17,826 nt of DNA, from assembly GCA_964608095.1 (NCBI GenBank), contig CAZSMK010000100.1, positions 1 to 17,826 on the forward strand, read 5' to 3'. Every line of letters begins with the position of its first letter. The first letter of the stretch is position 1. The position numbers and the translations under genes were made by a program. The notes under the pieces were generated by a model that was not told the DNA's origin, ran no database searches, and was given only the letters and a program-made list of their open reading frames with translations. Positions 1-8,643 of this stretch are shown here, one piece after another. This DNA comes from CAZSMK01 sp964608095 (GTDB taxonomy: Bacteria; Sumerlaeota; Sumerlaeia; MWCT01; JAGHBZ01).

Positions 1-419
1 AACCGTTCAAGTCTGATATCGTCTTGAACAGTCACCACCACCACTTTGTCAACGTACTGATCGAGATTGTTTTCAAGAAGCAAAGGAACAGAAAGAACCA
101 CCAGGGGTTCATCTTTCCATTTGTCGAGTAGCGCCAATTCTCGGACACGAATTCTGGGATGAGTAATTTCGTTCAGTCGTTGGCGTTTTTCTGGATTATT
201 AAATATTATATCGCTTAGCGCCTTTCTGTCAAGTTGTTCGTTTGATTTGATTACAGAGGAGCCGAATTCTTTAATAATTTCGCCGAATGCAGGCGTACCC
301 GGTTGTACCACTTCTCTGGCTATTTCATCCGCATCGATTATGCGCGCACCACATTGACGAAACATTTCAGTCACCACACTTTTTCCACTTCCATAAGAAC
401 CTGTAAGTCCGATAATCAT
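1..419 (-). CDS. coaE: Dephospho-CoA kinase, C-terminal part cut by window edge
   Basis: Catalyses the last step of coenzyme A synthesis, ATP-dependent phosphorylation of the 3'-hydroxyl of dephospho-CoA, in the cytoplasm. About 139 codons are visible. The protein begins MIIGLTGSYGSGKS, a Walker A P-loop (G-S-Y-G-S-G-K-S) in the usual CoaE position. Further family landmarks follow: IDADEIAREVV (the DAD segment), LNEITHPRIR near residue 90 (the I-THP motif) and VVLSVPLLLEN near residue 115 (the PLL-E motif). The family is usually about 200 residues, so roughly 60 lie beyond base 1. The ATG at 419-417 is favoured because an in-frame TGA lies two codons upstream and GGTGA precedes it at short spacing. 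Same strand as polA, 70 bases downstream of its stop; polA and coaE are neighbours in many bacteria, so co-transcription is likely. The P-loop has S-Y where G-I is common, still compatible with function. Confidence 0.95.
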   Translation of the reverse strand, partial: MIIGLTGSYGSGKSVVTEMFRQCGARIIDADEIAREVVQPGTPAFGEIIKEFGSSVIKSNEQLDRKALSDIIFNNPEKRQRLNEITHPRIRVRELALLDKWKDEPLVVLSVPLLLENNLDQYVDKVVVVTVQDDIRLER

Positions 420-481
420 ATATCACCCAATCGAACCAGAGGATTTGAATTCTTTTTCCATCGGAGTTCAAAAAACTGCAT
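416..481 (-). CDS. Candidate 21-residue mini-ORF coupled to coaE
   Basis: Short ORF in the polA-coaE gap. It starts ATG at 481-479 (MQFFELRWKK) and ends PLVRLGDI with a TGA at 418-416, so its stop overlaps the coaE ATG in an ATGA arrangement typical of translational coupling. A clean Shine-Dalgarno AGGAG lies at 491-487, five bases before the ATG, and it includes bases of the polA stop codon. This is one of the clearest ribosome binding sites in the window, while coaE has only a closely spaced GGTGA. Seen directly: ORF, RBS and overlap. Inference: ribosomes leaving polA could reinitiate here and be handed on to coaE. The peptide matches nothing I recognise and may have no function beyond coupling; a chance ORF of this length is possible. 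Confidence 0.35.
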   Translation of the reverse strand: MQFFELRWKKNSNPLVRLGDI

Positions 482-489
482 ATCTACTC

Positions 490-3195
490 CTAACATTCTG
501 CCCAATTTCTACAGACGTTGAGGTCAACCTGGATAGGCACGTCCAGAGAAAGCGCCTGCTCCATTTCTCTAACGATGACAGGCTTTACTTTATCCAAATC
601 TTCTTCAGGTAGATCAAACACCAATTCATCATGAATCTGGAGAACCATGCGGGTCTTCACTTTGAGTTCTTTTATCTGTTTATGTATATTAAGCATTGCC
701 TTTTTGATAAGGTCTGCTGCAGTTCCCTGAACCGGCGTATTGATTGCAATGCGTTCTGCGGCGTTTCTCATCCCCGGATTAGGTGAACTGATATCCGGTA
801 AGAAGCGACGACGGTTAAGCAAGGTAAGGACAAAGCCGGTTCGCCGCGCTTCATCAATTACACGATCGATCCATTCTTTGACGCCGGTGTATGCTCGAAA
901 ATATTCATCGATGAATGCTTGAGCCTGCTCGCGTGTAATAGTGAGCTCACGGGCAAGGCGTTGAGCGCCCATGCCGTAAATAATGCCGAAATTTACTATC
1001 TTTGACTGGTCACGCATAGATTCAGTAACTTCATTTTCCGGGCATCCAAAAATTTTACTTGCGGTAAGCGAATGAATATCCCGTTGTTGATGAAACGCAG
1101 TAATAAGCTCCTTATCCTTTGAGAGATGAGCAAGAATTCTTAGTTCTATCTGAGAATAATCCGCGGCAAGAAGCACTCCTCCGGGAAAAGAAGGAATAAA
1201 ACCCGCCCTGATCTTTTTCCCCAGCGGCGTCCTCACAGGAATATTCTGCAAGTTGGGATCGCTTGAAATAAGCCGCCCGGTGGCGGCTACCGACTGGTTA
1301 AACGACGTATGTATTTTCCCCGTACGTTTATTTACAATCTGCGGCAGTGTATCAACATACGTGGTTTTGAGCTTCTCAAGCATGCGGTACTCGAGAAGTA
1401 ATCCGGGTAAAGGATGGCTCTTTGCCAGTTTCTCGAGGACGGTGTTATCGGTGGAGAAGCCGGTTTTACCTGATTTTACGGGTTTAAGGTTCAATTTATC
1501 AAAGAGAATAGCGGCAACCTGCCGTGGCGAATTGAGATTAAACTCCTCACCGGCGATATCGTATATTTTACTGCAAAGAGTATCGAGTTTGCCCTTTAAT
1601 TCTGCTGAGAGAAGAGAGAAATGCTCCAGGTCTATCTTGATCCCTGCCATCTCGATATCAAAAAGAACGTAAATAAGGGGAATCTCGATGGTCGCGTATA
1701 ACTCCCAGAGCCCACTTTTTTCAAGATCATCCCGGAGAAGATGTGTGAGCTGAAAGGTGGCATCGGCATCCTGGCAGGCGTAGTTTCCCGCCTTTTCGAT
1801 TTCTACCTCTGCCATTGTCTTTGCTTTCTTGCGGGGGCCTATGAGATCTTTAATGGGCATCTTTGTAAATCCGAGATGGTCATATGCAAGGTCTTTCAAG
1901 TTGTGAGTCCGGCGTTCGGGATGAAGAAGATAAGAGGCTACCATGGTATCGAAGAAAAGTCCACGTACCGAGATATCATTGAGCGCAAGGACCTTTATGT
2001 CGTATTTGCCGTTGTGAGCTGTTTTGCGATGCGTCTCGGATTCAAAAAAAGGTTTGAGGGCGGCAATAACGTCCCTTCTACTTAGTTGATCTTTCCCTAC
2101 CGTGAAAAGGTCCTTCTTATGACCAACAGGAATATAATATGCCCTGTTTTTCTCGAAACAAAAGGAGATACCTACCAATTGTGCCTTCAGGGGATCGGAT
2201 GAGGTTGTTTCCGTATCAAATGCAACGATATCTGTATTGTTCAAGAGTTCGACAAGTTGTGCAAGGTCCTCAGAAGTAGTGATAATTTGATAATCGACAT
2301 CCCTTTCTTCCACGTTTTTTGTCGTATCCTTGAGCAAGGTTTTGAAGCCGAGTTCTTCAAAGATCGAGTATGTTTCGGGTGAAGTTGCGCCGTGCCAACG
2401 GAACATATCCAAATCAAATTGGGCTTTAAGCGGCGAATCTTTCAATGAAACATCGTTTCTTATTGTCGCCAGACGTTTGCTGAGAAAAGCCTGTTCTTTA
2501 TAATTTTGTAGTTGGTCTCGCCATCGCTTATTTTCAACGAGCGAGAGATTGTTATAAAGGTCTTCGAGTGAAGAAACATCTTTAAGAATTTTTGCGGCGG
2601 ATTTTGGTCCGATAGCAGGAACACCGGGAATGTTATCGGAAGAATCGCCGATCAAGGCGAGGTAATCGACAAATTTGGATGGAGGAATCCCGAGTTCTTC
2701 CTCGACTGCTCGCGAATCGTAGAGTTTGAAGTCGTCGTGGTGTTGTTTGAGCAAGGTCACATGGTCATCCACAAGTTGGAAGAGGTCTTTGTCGGAACTT
2801 ACGATACATGTTGCCATATTTTGACGCATCGCCATGGTGGCGAGTGTGCCAATGACATCATCGGCTTCAACGCCTTCAATCTCGAGCATAAAGACCCCCA
2901 TGGCATCGAGAATTTTTCTGACCCACGGCATCTGTATTTCCATATCAGGAGGGGTGGGTTTGCGATTAGCCTTATAGTCTTCGAACATATCTTTACGGAA
3001 CGTAGGACCTGGCGCGTCAAAAACAACAACGAGATATTCCGGCTGTTCATCCCGTATCAATTTATTGAGCATCTGAATGAATCCATAAATAGCATTGGTA
3101 GGCATTCCCCGGGCATTTGATAACCGGGGGATTGCATAATATGCACGGAATAACTGGGAGTGCCCATCAATAATGTATAGTGGTTTTTGTGTCAT
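490..3195 (-). CDS. polA: DNA polymerase I (5'-3' exonuclease, 3'-5' exonuclease, polymerase)
   Basis: Replication and repair polymerase that removes RNA primers and fills gaps; 901 residues from the ATG at 3195, close to the E. coli length of 928. The 5' nuclease domain (about 1-290) has YIIDGHSQLFRAYYA, VFDAPGPTFRKD, EGVEADDVIGTLA and IGDSSDNIPGV. The 3'-5' exonuclease (about 305-490) keeps the metal ligands: D327 and E329 in FDTET, D399 in NGKYD, and Y472 with D476 in YACQDAD, so proofreading is probably active. The polymerase has motif A (AADYSQIELRILAH, D679), the O-helix R728/K732/F736/Y740 spaced as in E. coli R754/K758/F762/Y766, and motif C (QIHDELV, 855-857). A TTG directly precedes the ATG in frame (3198-3196) and could serve as start, adding one residue; I prefer the ATG. 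No strong RBS is visible. Confidence 0.98.
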   Translation of the reverse strand: MTQKPLYIIDGHSQLFRAYYAIPRLSNARGMPTNAIYGFIQMLNKLIRDEQPEYLVVVFDAPGPTFRKDMFEDYKANRKPTPPDMEIQMPWVRKILDAMGVFMLEIEGVEADDVIGTLATMAMRQNMATCIVSSDKDLFQLVDDHVTLLKQHHDDFKLYDSRAVEEELGIPPSKFVDYLALIGDSSDNIPGVPAIGPKSAAKILKDVSSLEDLYNNLSLVENKRWRDQLQNYKEQAFLSKRLATIRNDVSLKDSPLKAQFDLDMFRWHGATSPETYSIFEELGFKTLLKDTTKNVEERDVDYQIITTSEDLAQLVELLNNTDIVAFDTETTSSDPLKAQLVGISFCFEKNRAYYIPVGHKKDLFTVGKDQLSRRDVIAALKPFFESETHRKTAHNGKYDIKVLALNDISVRGLFFDTMVASYLLHPERRTHNLKDLAYDHLGFTKMPIKDLIGPRKKAKTMAEVEIEKAGNYACQDADATFQLTHLLRDDLEKSGLWELYATIEIPLIYVLFDIEMAGIKIDLEHFSLLSAELKGKLDTLCSKIYDIAGEEFNLNSPRQVAAILFDKLNLKPVKSGKTGFSTDNTVLEKLAKSHPLPGLLLEYRMLEKLKTTYVDTLPQIVNKRTGKIHTSFNQSVAATGRLISSDPNLQNIPVRTPLGKKIRAGFIPSFPGGVLLAADYSQIELRILAHLSKDKELITAFHQQRDIHSLTASKIFGCPENEVTESMRDQSKIVNFGIIYGMGAQRLARELTITREQAQAFIDEYFRAYTGVKEWIDRVIDEARRTGFVLTLLNRRRFLPDISSPNPGMRNAAERIAINTPVQGTAADLIKKAMLNIHKQIKELKVKTRMVLQIHDELVFDLPEEDLDKVKPVIVREMEQALSLDVPIQVDLNVCRNWAEC

Positions 3196-3227
3196 CAATA
3201 CGACCGATCTTCTGTTTTGGACTCAAG

Positions 3228-3268
3228 TCGCACAAGGCATACTCGCTTCAATAGTCTCCGCCTTGCGA
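3228..3268 (-). other. Imperfect inverted repeat in the polA leader
   Basis: Arms TCGCACAAGGC (3228-3238) and GCCTTGCGA (3260-3268) pair over nine base pairs with a two-base bulge, around a 21-base loop. The structure lies 32 bases upstream of the polA ATG. On the minus strand it is not followed by a T-run, so it does not look like an intrinsic terminator for the secretin operon. It is better explained as a 5' leader hairpin or a protein-binding site. It lies downstream of the possible polA promoter near 3335. The function is unknown. Confidence 0.4.
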
Positions 3269-3334
3269 TTGATTATTATCAAAGGGAAGGTGTTCCTAAT
3301 TCCTTAACTATACCGTGGTCATAGAAAAATGTAT

Positions 3335-3343
3335 ATAATACCA
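3335..3343 (-). promoter_or_regulatory. Possible extended -10 promoter for polA
   Basis: Read on the minus strand, these bases are TGGTATTAT, an extended -10 element (TGn followed by TATTAT, five of six matches to the sigma-70 consensus). No good -35 hexamer is found 16-18 bases upstream, which is tolerable for an extended -10 promoter. Transcription would start near 3328 and yield a leader of about 130 bases containing the 3228-3268 hairpin. The 220-base gap before polA is the natural place for a promoter separating it from the envelope operon. Confidence 0.25.
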
Positions 3344-3418
3344 CCCAATTCAAGAAAGAAGATTTCATGACCGCCTAAAATAACGAAAGGATTACGTTTA
3401 TACTCAAACAATAGTATA

Positions 3419-6400
3419 CTATTTTATGACGTTTGCAGTCAAGAAAATGAGTAATGTTGTCTTCTCAATTGTAATGAGGTTACGTCCAAAGAGAATCTGC
3501 CCGATATAGGGAAGATTGCGAAGAATCGGTACACCGGAGTGATAATCACCGCTATGTTCACCGGTCCAACCACCCAGAACAATAGTGCCACCGTCTTGAA
3601 CCCTGGCAAGGGTGGTTATTTCTTTTATTATGATTGAACGTTCGGTACTATTATGGTACACGGCTAACTTACCGGTTTCGCTGTTGGGACGCGACTGAAT
3701 AGCAAGACCACCCATATTGGCATCAAAATCTTGTATTGCAGCATCGATATCCAGGGTTATGGAGCCCAGCTGCGTCACATTGGGGCTGACGCTCAAATCG
3801 ACCTGCGTGATGGAGCTGAAGAATTGTCCGCTCGCATACTCACCTTCCGCAGTTACCTGGGGTAGCCCGAATTGACGTTCAATTATGAAATCTGCGGTTT
3901 CGTTGTTAAGGACTGTAATCGTAGGACCGTTGACCACGTTTATAACGCCCTCCGCCTCGAGAAGTCGTAATTCATAGTTAATGGGCGACTCACCACCGGC
4001 GATTATCCAGTTGAAAATCGTGGTTCCCTTAAGAAGATTCGCCATATTTGTAGTTTCGACAGGCGGCTCCAACTCACTACGAAACTCATTGAGGAACTGT
4101 CCAAAACGTGCATTGAAGAGACTGGAGTCAATATCAACTCCTTCACCCAGATTCATAATGGAGAATTCGGCGCTGTATTCCTTGGCACGGTTCTCAAGGA
4201 CTTCAACGAACTTCGCCTCGATGGATACCTGGGGAGTGGGCATGTCGAGCTTCTCGATCCAGCGCATGACCTGGGAATACAATGCGGGGTCTGTATACTG
4301 GATCAACAATGCATTCAAATCCTCGAATGGTTCAAGCGTGAGAGGAATCTCTTCTTCCTCTACTTCCTCCGTTGGTGTGGGTGTAGCTTCTTCTTCAACA
4401 ATACCTTCCGGGGGAAGATACCTTATAAGTATTTTTACACGTCCTTGTCCTGTAGTACCCGAGGGTCTGATATCCTCGGCCACGATTTCATAATCATCAA
4501 TAAATTCAGAACGGTACTCCTCGATGGTGACATCTTCACTGGTGGTTGGACTACGAATAACAAATTCGGCGGAATCATCCGTATCGTCGGCTATATCGTT
4601 GGCTTCAACACGAAGCAATCTGACGGAAATGTCTCTAAAGTGAATCTCATCTTCGACAGAGAGGGTTTTCCTGACTTCTTCACCGCCGGGAGCACCAATC
4701 TCTGCGCCTGCAGTGATACCCAGAACTATCTCAAGATATGTTGCCATATCAGCGGCGCTTGCATATTTAAGATAGACAATTTCTGAACGCATGCCCTTTT
4801 TGACTTCTGGTAGACGTGCGATTAGATCCGCGATACTCTCGATATTCGAGGGATAATCGACCACCGTCAAGGTCAATTTTGGCTTGTCCGGCGGTTCAAT
4901 ATAGGAGCGAAGCCATAAACGCCGCCCCTCTGCCTCAGCAGCAGATCGACCGGTTTTCGCATACAGCATATTTTCTACCACTGTTTTGACATAGTTCCCG
5001 AAATCTTCGACTTGTGTAATGTTTTCCTGTGTGGCGTTTTCAGGCGTAATATCGAATACTTCAGCAATAAGGGTTTCTTCTTTAATTTTCTTGATAAAAT
5101 CCCGGTCGGTCAGAATCTCTTCAGCCTTCAGGATGTTTTCCGGGATGTCCTTGATAATGAGCTCGTCACCGGAGATAAGAATGCGGCGCTCCCGGGAATA
5201 AGGTGTAGGTTTCTCAACCTCGAGGAGCGCTTCAAGGATAGCCTTTATTTTATCGCCTTGCTGAGGGTCGATCTTATAGCTTCGCCAATCGAGTGTGGGA
5301 GGCGCTTCCTTTTCAAGGTCAGAGAGAAATGCCTTCACTTTCTCAATGTTCTCCTTCGAGTCAACCATCATGAGTAAAGACTCACGCTCATCAATCGTGA
5401 GTTCCACTCCTTTTATGCTTGGTTCACCTTGGGGACCCCAGAGCATCTGCTGGAGTACTTTTCGATCCATCAACGCCTTGATTTTTGAGAGCTGCGCGCT
5501 GGTGAGCTGTTGCACGTACGGCTTCAGTTCAGGCGACACCACGATAATATCAGTTCCGGGCTTACGCTCCCATTTAAGACCTATAGGTTCAAGAACCGTA
5601 TCGAGTACTTCCTTAAGAGGTTTATCTTCAAATTTTCCTTCTACAGTCGCCTCGACTCCTTCAGCGATGTAAAAATCTATATCCGTAATGATATAAAGAT
5701 TTCTCAAGAAATCTCTGAGTGGGATGGGACGTTTTGTTTCAATAGTGACCAGGCTTGAGAGTTTTCTCATAGCGGTCTCTTCTTTACTCTCAAATTCCTC
5801 TTCCCTTGCTTTTGCTTCGAGATATTGCTGGTATTCGTCCCTTGTTCGCTCGAGATAATTTTTTGCTTCCTGGAGATCCGGATAGACATTAAGGGCTTGT
5901 TCCCATTTTGATACCGCTTCTTTTAGGTCTTTTTCTTGGTACGCCTGCAGCCCTTCATTGAAAAGACGCGCTGCCTCAGATTTTTTAGATTCGAGTTGGA
6001 GCTTCTCTTCTTGCTCCTTGCGTTCTTCTATCCTGGTCATGCTGAGTCGAATATAACGCGATGCCTCTTCATTGGTCGGGTCCTTCAGGAGTGCGTCATT
6101 AAATGTATCAATGGCGCCTTGATATTCACCCTGGTCGAAGAGAGCCTTACCTTGCTTCACCAATTCTTCGGCTTCCTCGCGGGCTGTCTTTGCCCGGGCT
6201 TCACGAATATCTTCGAGCAGACTCGTTGCTTTCTCCATGGATGGCATGATTTGAAGCGCTTCGTTGGCTATTGATTCCGCCTGGTCGAACTGCTCTTGCT
6301 TGTAAAGCTGGACTGCCTGGTCGTAGAGCGCATCGGCTTGTTGCTTCTGTTCTTTAAGCCGTTGCTCTTCTTGCTTCCTCAGTTCTTCCTCCTGTTTAAT

Positions 6401-8503
6401 TTCAGCTATTTTATCCTGAGTTCTTTTCTGGTATTGTTGAGCTTCAAGATAAAGCGGTTGCAATTCAAGCGCTTCAGTAAAATATTCAAGGGCTTCTTCA
6501 TATTTCCCATCTTCAAAGAGCGTTTTGCCTTTGTCGGTCAGTGAGCGTGTTTTTTCGAGAACTTCTTCTCGGATGCGCTCGATCTCTTCCAGTTCTTTCT
6601 CTTGTTCTTCTAGTTTTGGTGCAGGCGGTTTGACCTCTTCTGCTTCTTTTTCCTCAACTGCTTCTTTTTCCTCTGCTTCTTTTTCCTCTGCTTCTTCAAC
6701 TTTTTCTTCTTCTGCCCGTTCTTCCTCTTCTCGAGCCATCATTTCCCGGGCGTCGGCAAGACCGGCAATCGCATCTTTGTTATTCTTATCCAGTTCGAGG
6801 ACTTCATTAAATAGAGCACTCGCCTCTTCATAGTGCTTATTATTTAAGAGTTCCCTGGCTTTTGAAGTTTTCTCCGCTACCACTTTTTCCTGTTGTTCTT
6901 CTTTTTCCTCGGCAATACGTTCCTGACTCAGCTTGACATATTTTTGAGCGTCTTTATGATCTTTTTCTAACTCGAGGACTGCCTGAAAGGCTTCGAGTGC
7001 GGCGGTATAATTTGCTGCTTTAAATAGGTCCATGCCTTCATTGTACTGTGTTTCAACTTTCTCCTCGATCTCTTGTTTTTTCTTTTCCGCCAGTTGTATC
7101 TGTTCTTTCTGGCTTTTCACTTTTTCAAGACCCGCAAGAGCTTCGTCGTGATCTTCTACAATATCCAATGCTTCATTAAAATAGTTTGCCGCCTTGTCAA
7201 GGTCACCATCGGCAAGTGATTCGTTACCTTTTTTGACCAGTTCATCTGCTTCAGCCATTGCTTTGGCAAGTTCCGCTTTCCTTTTCGCCTCTTCCTCTTG
7301 TGCTTCTTTTTGACGTTGCGCCTCGGCAACGGCGGCTTCCTGTTGTGCTACACGAGTAATTCCTTGTGCAGCTTCTTGGTTTGTCTTATCAATTTCCAAT
7401 GCCTTGAGATAAGTTTTACGCGCCTTCTCATATTTGCTATCTGCAAGATATTCATTTGCTTTTGTTACGTACTTTTGTGCTTTCTCTTTGATCTCTTGAA
7501 GTTCAGCTTGTTGTTCAGCCTGGATAAGGGCAAGTTTCATCTCCTTTGCCTTGATCACTCCCTCTGCAGCTGCTTTGCTATCCTTATCCAGGGCGAGAGC
7601 GTTGGTATAATATTTAAGTGCTTTATCATATTTTTCGTCGTCAAGGTAGCCATCGGCTTTTGCAATAAGTTTTGCCGCCTTCTCTTTTTTCTTCTCGATT
7701 TCCGCCTGCAATTTCGCCTGCTCTTCTTGGAGCTCTTTCTGACGCTGCGCTTCTATCCATGCGGCTTTCAATTGTTCCGCTTTCGCATATCCTTCAGAAG
7801 CTTCCTTATTGCCCTTATCGACCTCTAAAGCCTTGAGGAAAGTATCCCGGGCTTTATCGTATTTACCTTTCTGGAGATACTCGTTTCCCTTTTCCACATA
7901 TTTTTCAGCCTTTTCCTTGAGTGCTCCTGCTTCGGCTTGCTGTTGTGCGGCAAGAGCCTTCGCTTCCTCCTCTTTTTTCGCCTTTGCCAATTCCTCTTCT
8001 CGCTTCTTATCAATAATTTTGTCCTCTATCTTCTGGAGGTAAGAATATGCCTTTTTATATTTATAATCGCGTAGCAACCAGAGTTCATAAAAAGCCTTCA
8101 TGGCTTCAGGGAACTTCTCATTGGAGTAAAGATCTTTTGCGGTATTATATTTTTGTTTGAGAATATCTTCTCTTTTATCAGGCTCTTGGGGAAGGTTTGC
8201 ACGCAACACTTTTTGTTCCTGAAGTTTTCCTTCAGCAGCTTGGAGTCTCTTGTTAATATTCTCGTCATCGGGAGCTATTTTGAGCGCCTGTTTATAATAG
8301 GTAGCCGCCATGCCGAATTCAGCATCGGAGAAATAATCCTGCGCTTTCTCTACAAGCGACTTCAACTCCTTGGCGTTATCTTCTGGTGAGGATTCATCCT
8401 TTTGCTGTGCCCAAATGTTGAGAGAACTGAAAAAGAACATCGGCATCAGGATAAGTGCGATACACAATCTTAAAAGTTGTCGTGAATTGTATTTATGCAT
8501 CAT
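3419..8503 (-). CDS. Giant TPR-containing secretin (PilQ/GspD-type outer-membrane channel)
   Basis: Predicted outer-membrane secretin for a type IV pilus or type II secretion machine, 1694 residues, about twice the usual PilQ or GspD length. A signal peptide (1-32, ending IWA before QQKD) is followed by about twelve TPR-like helix pairs, starting near residues 43, 115, 198, 276, 339, 417, 483, 544, 650, 722, 779 and 843. Acidic or lysine-rich coiled-coil linkers separate them. An STN/N0-like domain is at about 912-990, then N1-like modules (about 1074-1130, 1205-1235, 1240-1300), an acidic linker (1365-1388) and the secretin domain (about 1389-1694). The end carries the family signature: GGTIVLGGW, GVPILRNLPYIGQILFG and LLIFLTANVIK. 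I see no AMIN or LysM domain. AAGGGG lies five bases before the first ATG (8503), supporting this start; an adjacent second ATG is possible. PilMN and the small membrane protein lie upstream. Confidence 0.92.
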   Translation of the reverse strand: MMHKYNSRQLLRLCIALILMPMFFFSSLNIWAQQKDESSPEDNAKELKSLVEKAQDYFSDAEFGMAATYYKQALKIAPDDENINKRLQAAEGKLQEQKVLRANLPQEPDKREDILKQKYNTAKDLYSNEKFPEAMKAFYELWLLRDYKYKKAYSYLQKIEDKIIDKKREEELAKAKKEEEAKALAAQQQAEAGALKEKAEKYVEKGNEYLQKGKYDKARDTFLKALEVDKGNKEASEGYAKAEQLKAAWIEAQRQKELQEEQAKLQAEIEKKKEKAAKLIAKADGYLDDEKYDKALKYYTNALALDKDSKAAAEGVIKAKEMKLALIQAEQQAELQEIKEKAQKYVTKANEYLADSKYEKARKTYLKALEIDKTNQEAAQGITRVAQQEAAVAEAQRQKEAQEEEAKRKAELAKAMAEADELVKKGNESLADGDLDKAANYFNEALDIVEDHDEALAGLEKVKSQKEQIQLAEKKKQEIEEKVETQYNEGMDLFKAANYTAALEAFQAVLELEKDHKDAQKYVKLSQERIAEEKEEQQEKVVAEKTSKARELLNNKHYEEASALFNEVLELDKNNKDAIAGLADAREMMAREEEERAEEEKVEEAEEKEAEEKEAVEEKEAEEVKPPAPKLEEQEKELEEIERIREEVLEKTRSLTDKGKTLFEDGKYEEALEYFTEALELQPLYLEAQQYQKRTQDKIAEIKQEEELRKQEEQRLKEQKQQADALYDQAVQLYKQEQFDQAESIANEALQIMPSMEKATSLLEDIREARAKTAREEAEELVKQGKALFDQGEYQGAIDTFNDALLKDPTNEEASRYIRLSMTRIEERKEQEEKLQLESKKSEAARLFNEGLQAYQEKDLKEAVSKWEQALNVYPDLQEAKNYLERTRDEYQQYLEAKAREEEFESKEETAMRKLSSLVTIETKRPIPLRDFLRNLYIITDIDFYIAEGVEATVEGKFEDKPLKEVLDTVLEPIGLKWERKPGTDIIVVSPELKPYVQQLTSAQLSKIKALMDRKVLQQMLWGPQGEPSIKGVELTIDERESLLMMVDSKENIEKVKAFLSDLEKEAPPTLDWRSYKIDPQQGDKIKAILEALLEVEKPTPYSRERRILISGDELIIKDIPENILKAEEILTDRDFIKKIKEETLIAEVFDITPENATQENITQVEDFGNYVKTVVENMLYAKTGRSAAEAEGRRLWLRSYIEPPDKPKLTLTVVDYPSNIESIADLIARLPEVKKGMRSEIVYLKYASAADMATYLEIVLGITAGAEIGAPGGEEVRKTLSVEDEIHFRDISVRLLRVEANDIADDTDDSAEFVIRSPTTSEDVTIEEYRSEFIDDYEIVAEDIRPSGTTGQGRVKILIRYLPPEGIVEEEATPTPTEEVEEEEIPLTLEPFEDLNALLIQYTDPALYSQVMRWIEKLDMPTPQVSIEAKFVEVLENRAKEYSAEFSIMNLGEGVDIDSSLFNARFGQFLNEFRSELEPPVETTNMANLLKGTTIFNWIIAGGESPINYELRLLEAEGVINVVNGPTITVLNNETADFIIERQFGLPQVTAEGEYASGQFFSSITQVDLSVSPNVTQLGSITLDIDAAIQDFDANMGGLAIQSRPNSETGKLAVYHNSTERSIIIKEITTLARVQDGGTIVLGGWTGEHSGDYHSGVPILRNLPYIGQILFGRNLITIEKTTLLIFLTANVIK
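6641..6700. repeat. 15-base coding repeats (EEKEA) in the secretin acidic linker
   Basis: The unit TGCTTCTTTTTCCTC occurs perfectly at 6641-6655, 6659-6673 and 6674-6688, followed by a degenerate partial copy at 6689-6700. Being a multiple of three, it encodes in-frame EEKEA repeats on the minus strand, around residues 602-623 of the secretin, between the TPR-like units at 544-585 and 650-690. The two exactly tandem copies suggest recent slippage expansion. The segment is probably a flexible or coiled acidic spacer. Confidence 0.85.
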
Positions 8504-8643
8504 TTTTCCCCTTCACTCCTTATTCATGTTAAGTAAAAGATACGACCTCATCGCAGATAATTATGTTGAAACTTTGCTTGTTTACCCTATGTTTTGTCAA
8601 GTCAAAATAGTGCCAATATTTAGGAAACTCATTTAAGACTCCT
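8504..8643 (-). other. 140-base gap before the secretin gene
   Basis: Spacer between the small membrane-protein gene and the secretin. It holds an 11-codon mini-ORF with a good RBS (listed separately) and the secretin RBS AAGGGG just before 8503. It also holds two overlapping -35-like hexamers (TTGACT at 8605-8600 and TTGACA at 8600-8595, minus strand). The best -10 for the first is TAAACA at 8584-8579 with only 15 bases spacing, so an internal promoter is possible but poorly supported. No terminator hairpin was seen, which is consistent with read-through from the upstream genes. Confidence 0.3.
8597..8632 (-). CDS. Candidate 11-residue leader mini-ORF upstream of the secretin
   Basis: ATG at 8632-8630, encoding MSFLNIGTILT and ending TGA at 8599-8597. 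AAGGAG at 8644-8639 lies six bases before the ATG and shares one base with the stop codon of the preceding gene. This is the same layout as the mini-ORF between polA and coaE. It ends 93 bases before the secretin ATG, so it is not directly coupled to it. It could be a leader peptide, a reinitiation site or chance. The amino-acid content gives no hint of attenuation by a particular residue. Confidence 0.2.
   Translation of the reverse strand: MSFLNIGTILT

Noticed and set aside
3279..3368. 29-codon minus-strand ORF between the secretin and polA genes (starts MKSSFLNWVV)
   Set aside because: The RBS-like AGGCGG is only two bases from the ATG, the ORF covers the likely polA promoter, and nothing else supports coding.
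3399..3418. AT-only six-pair hairpin (TATACT/AGTATA) right after the secretin stop codon
   Set aside because: Too short and AT-rich, with no T-run on the minus strand, so not a credible terminator.
3981..4493. Serine-rich plus-strand open frame opposite the secretin C-terminus
   Set aside because: Antisense to conserved secretin domain sequence, low-complexity composition and no known domain.
7298..7828. Long plus-strand open frame rich in Phe, Leu and Cys opposite the TPR repeats
   Set aside because: It lies entirely antisense to the well-supported secretin gene; its composition is what reverse reading of Lys/Glu/Ala-rich coding sequence produces.
8579..8605. Possible internal promoter before the secretin (TTGACT, 15-base spacer, TAAACA)
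   Set aside because: The spacer is too short and the alternative TTGACA has no suitable -10, so it is mentioned only in the gap description.
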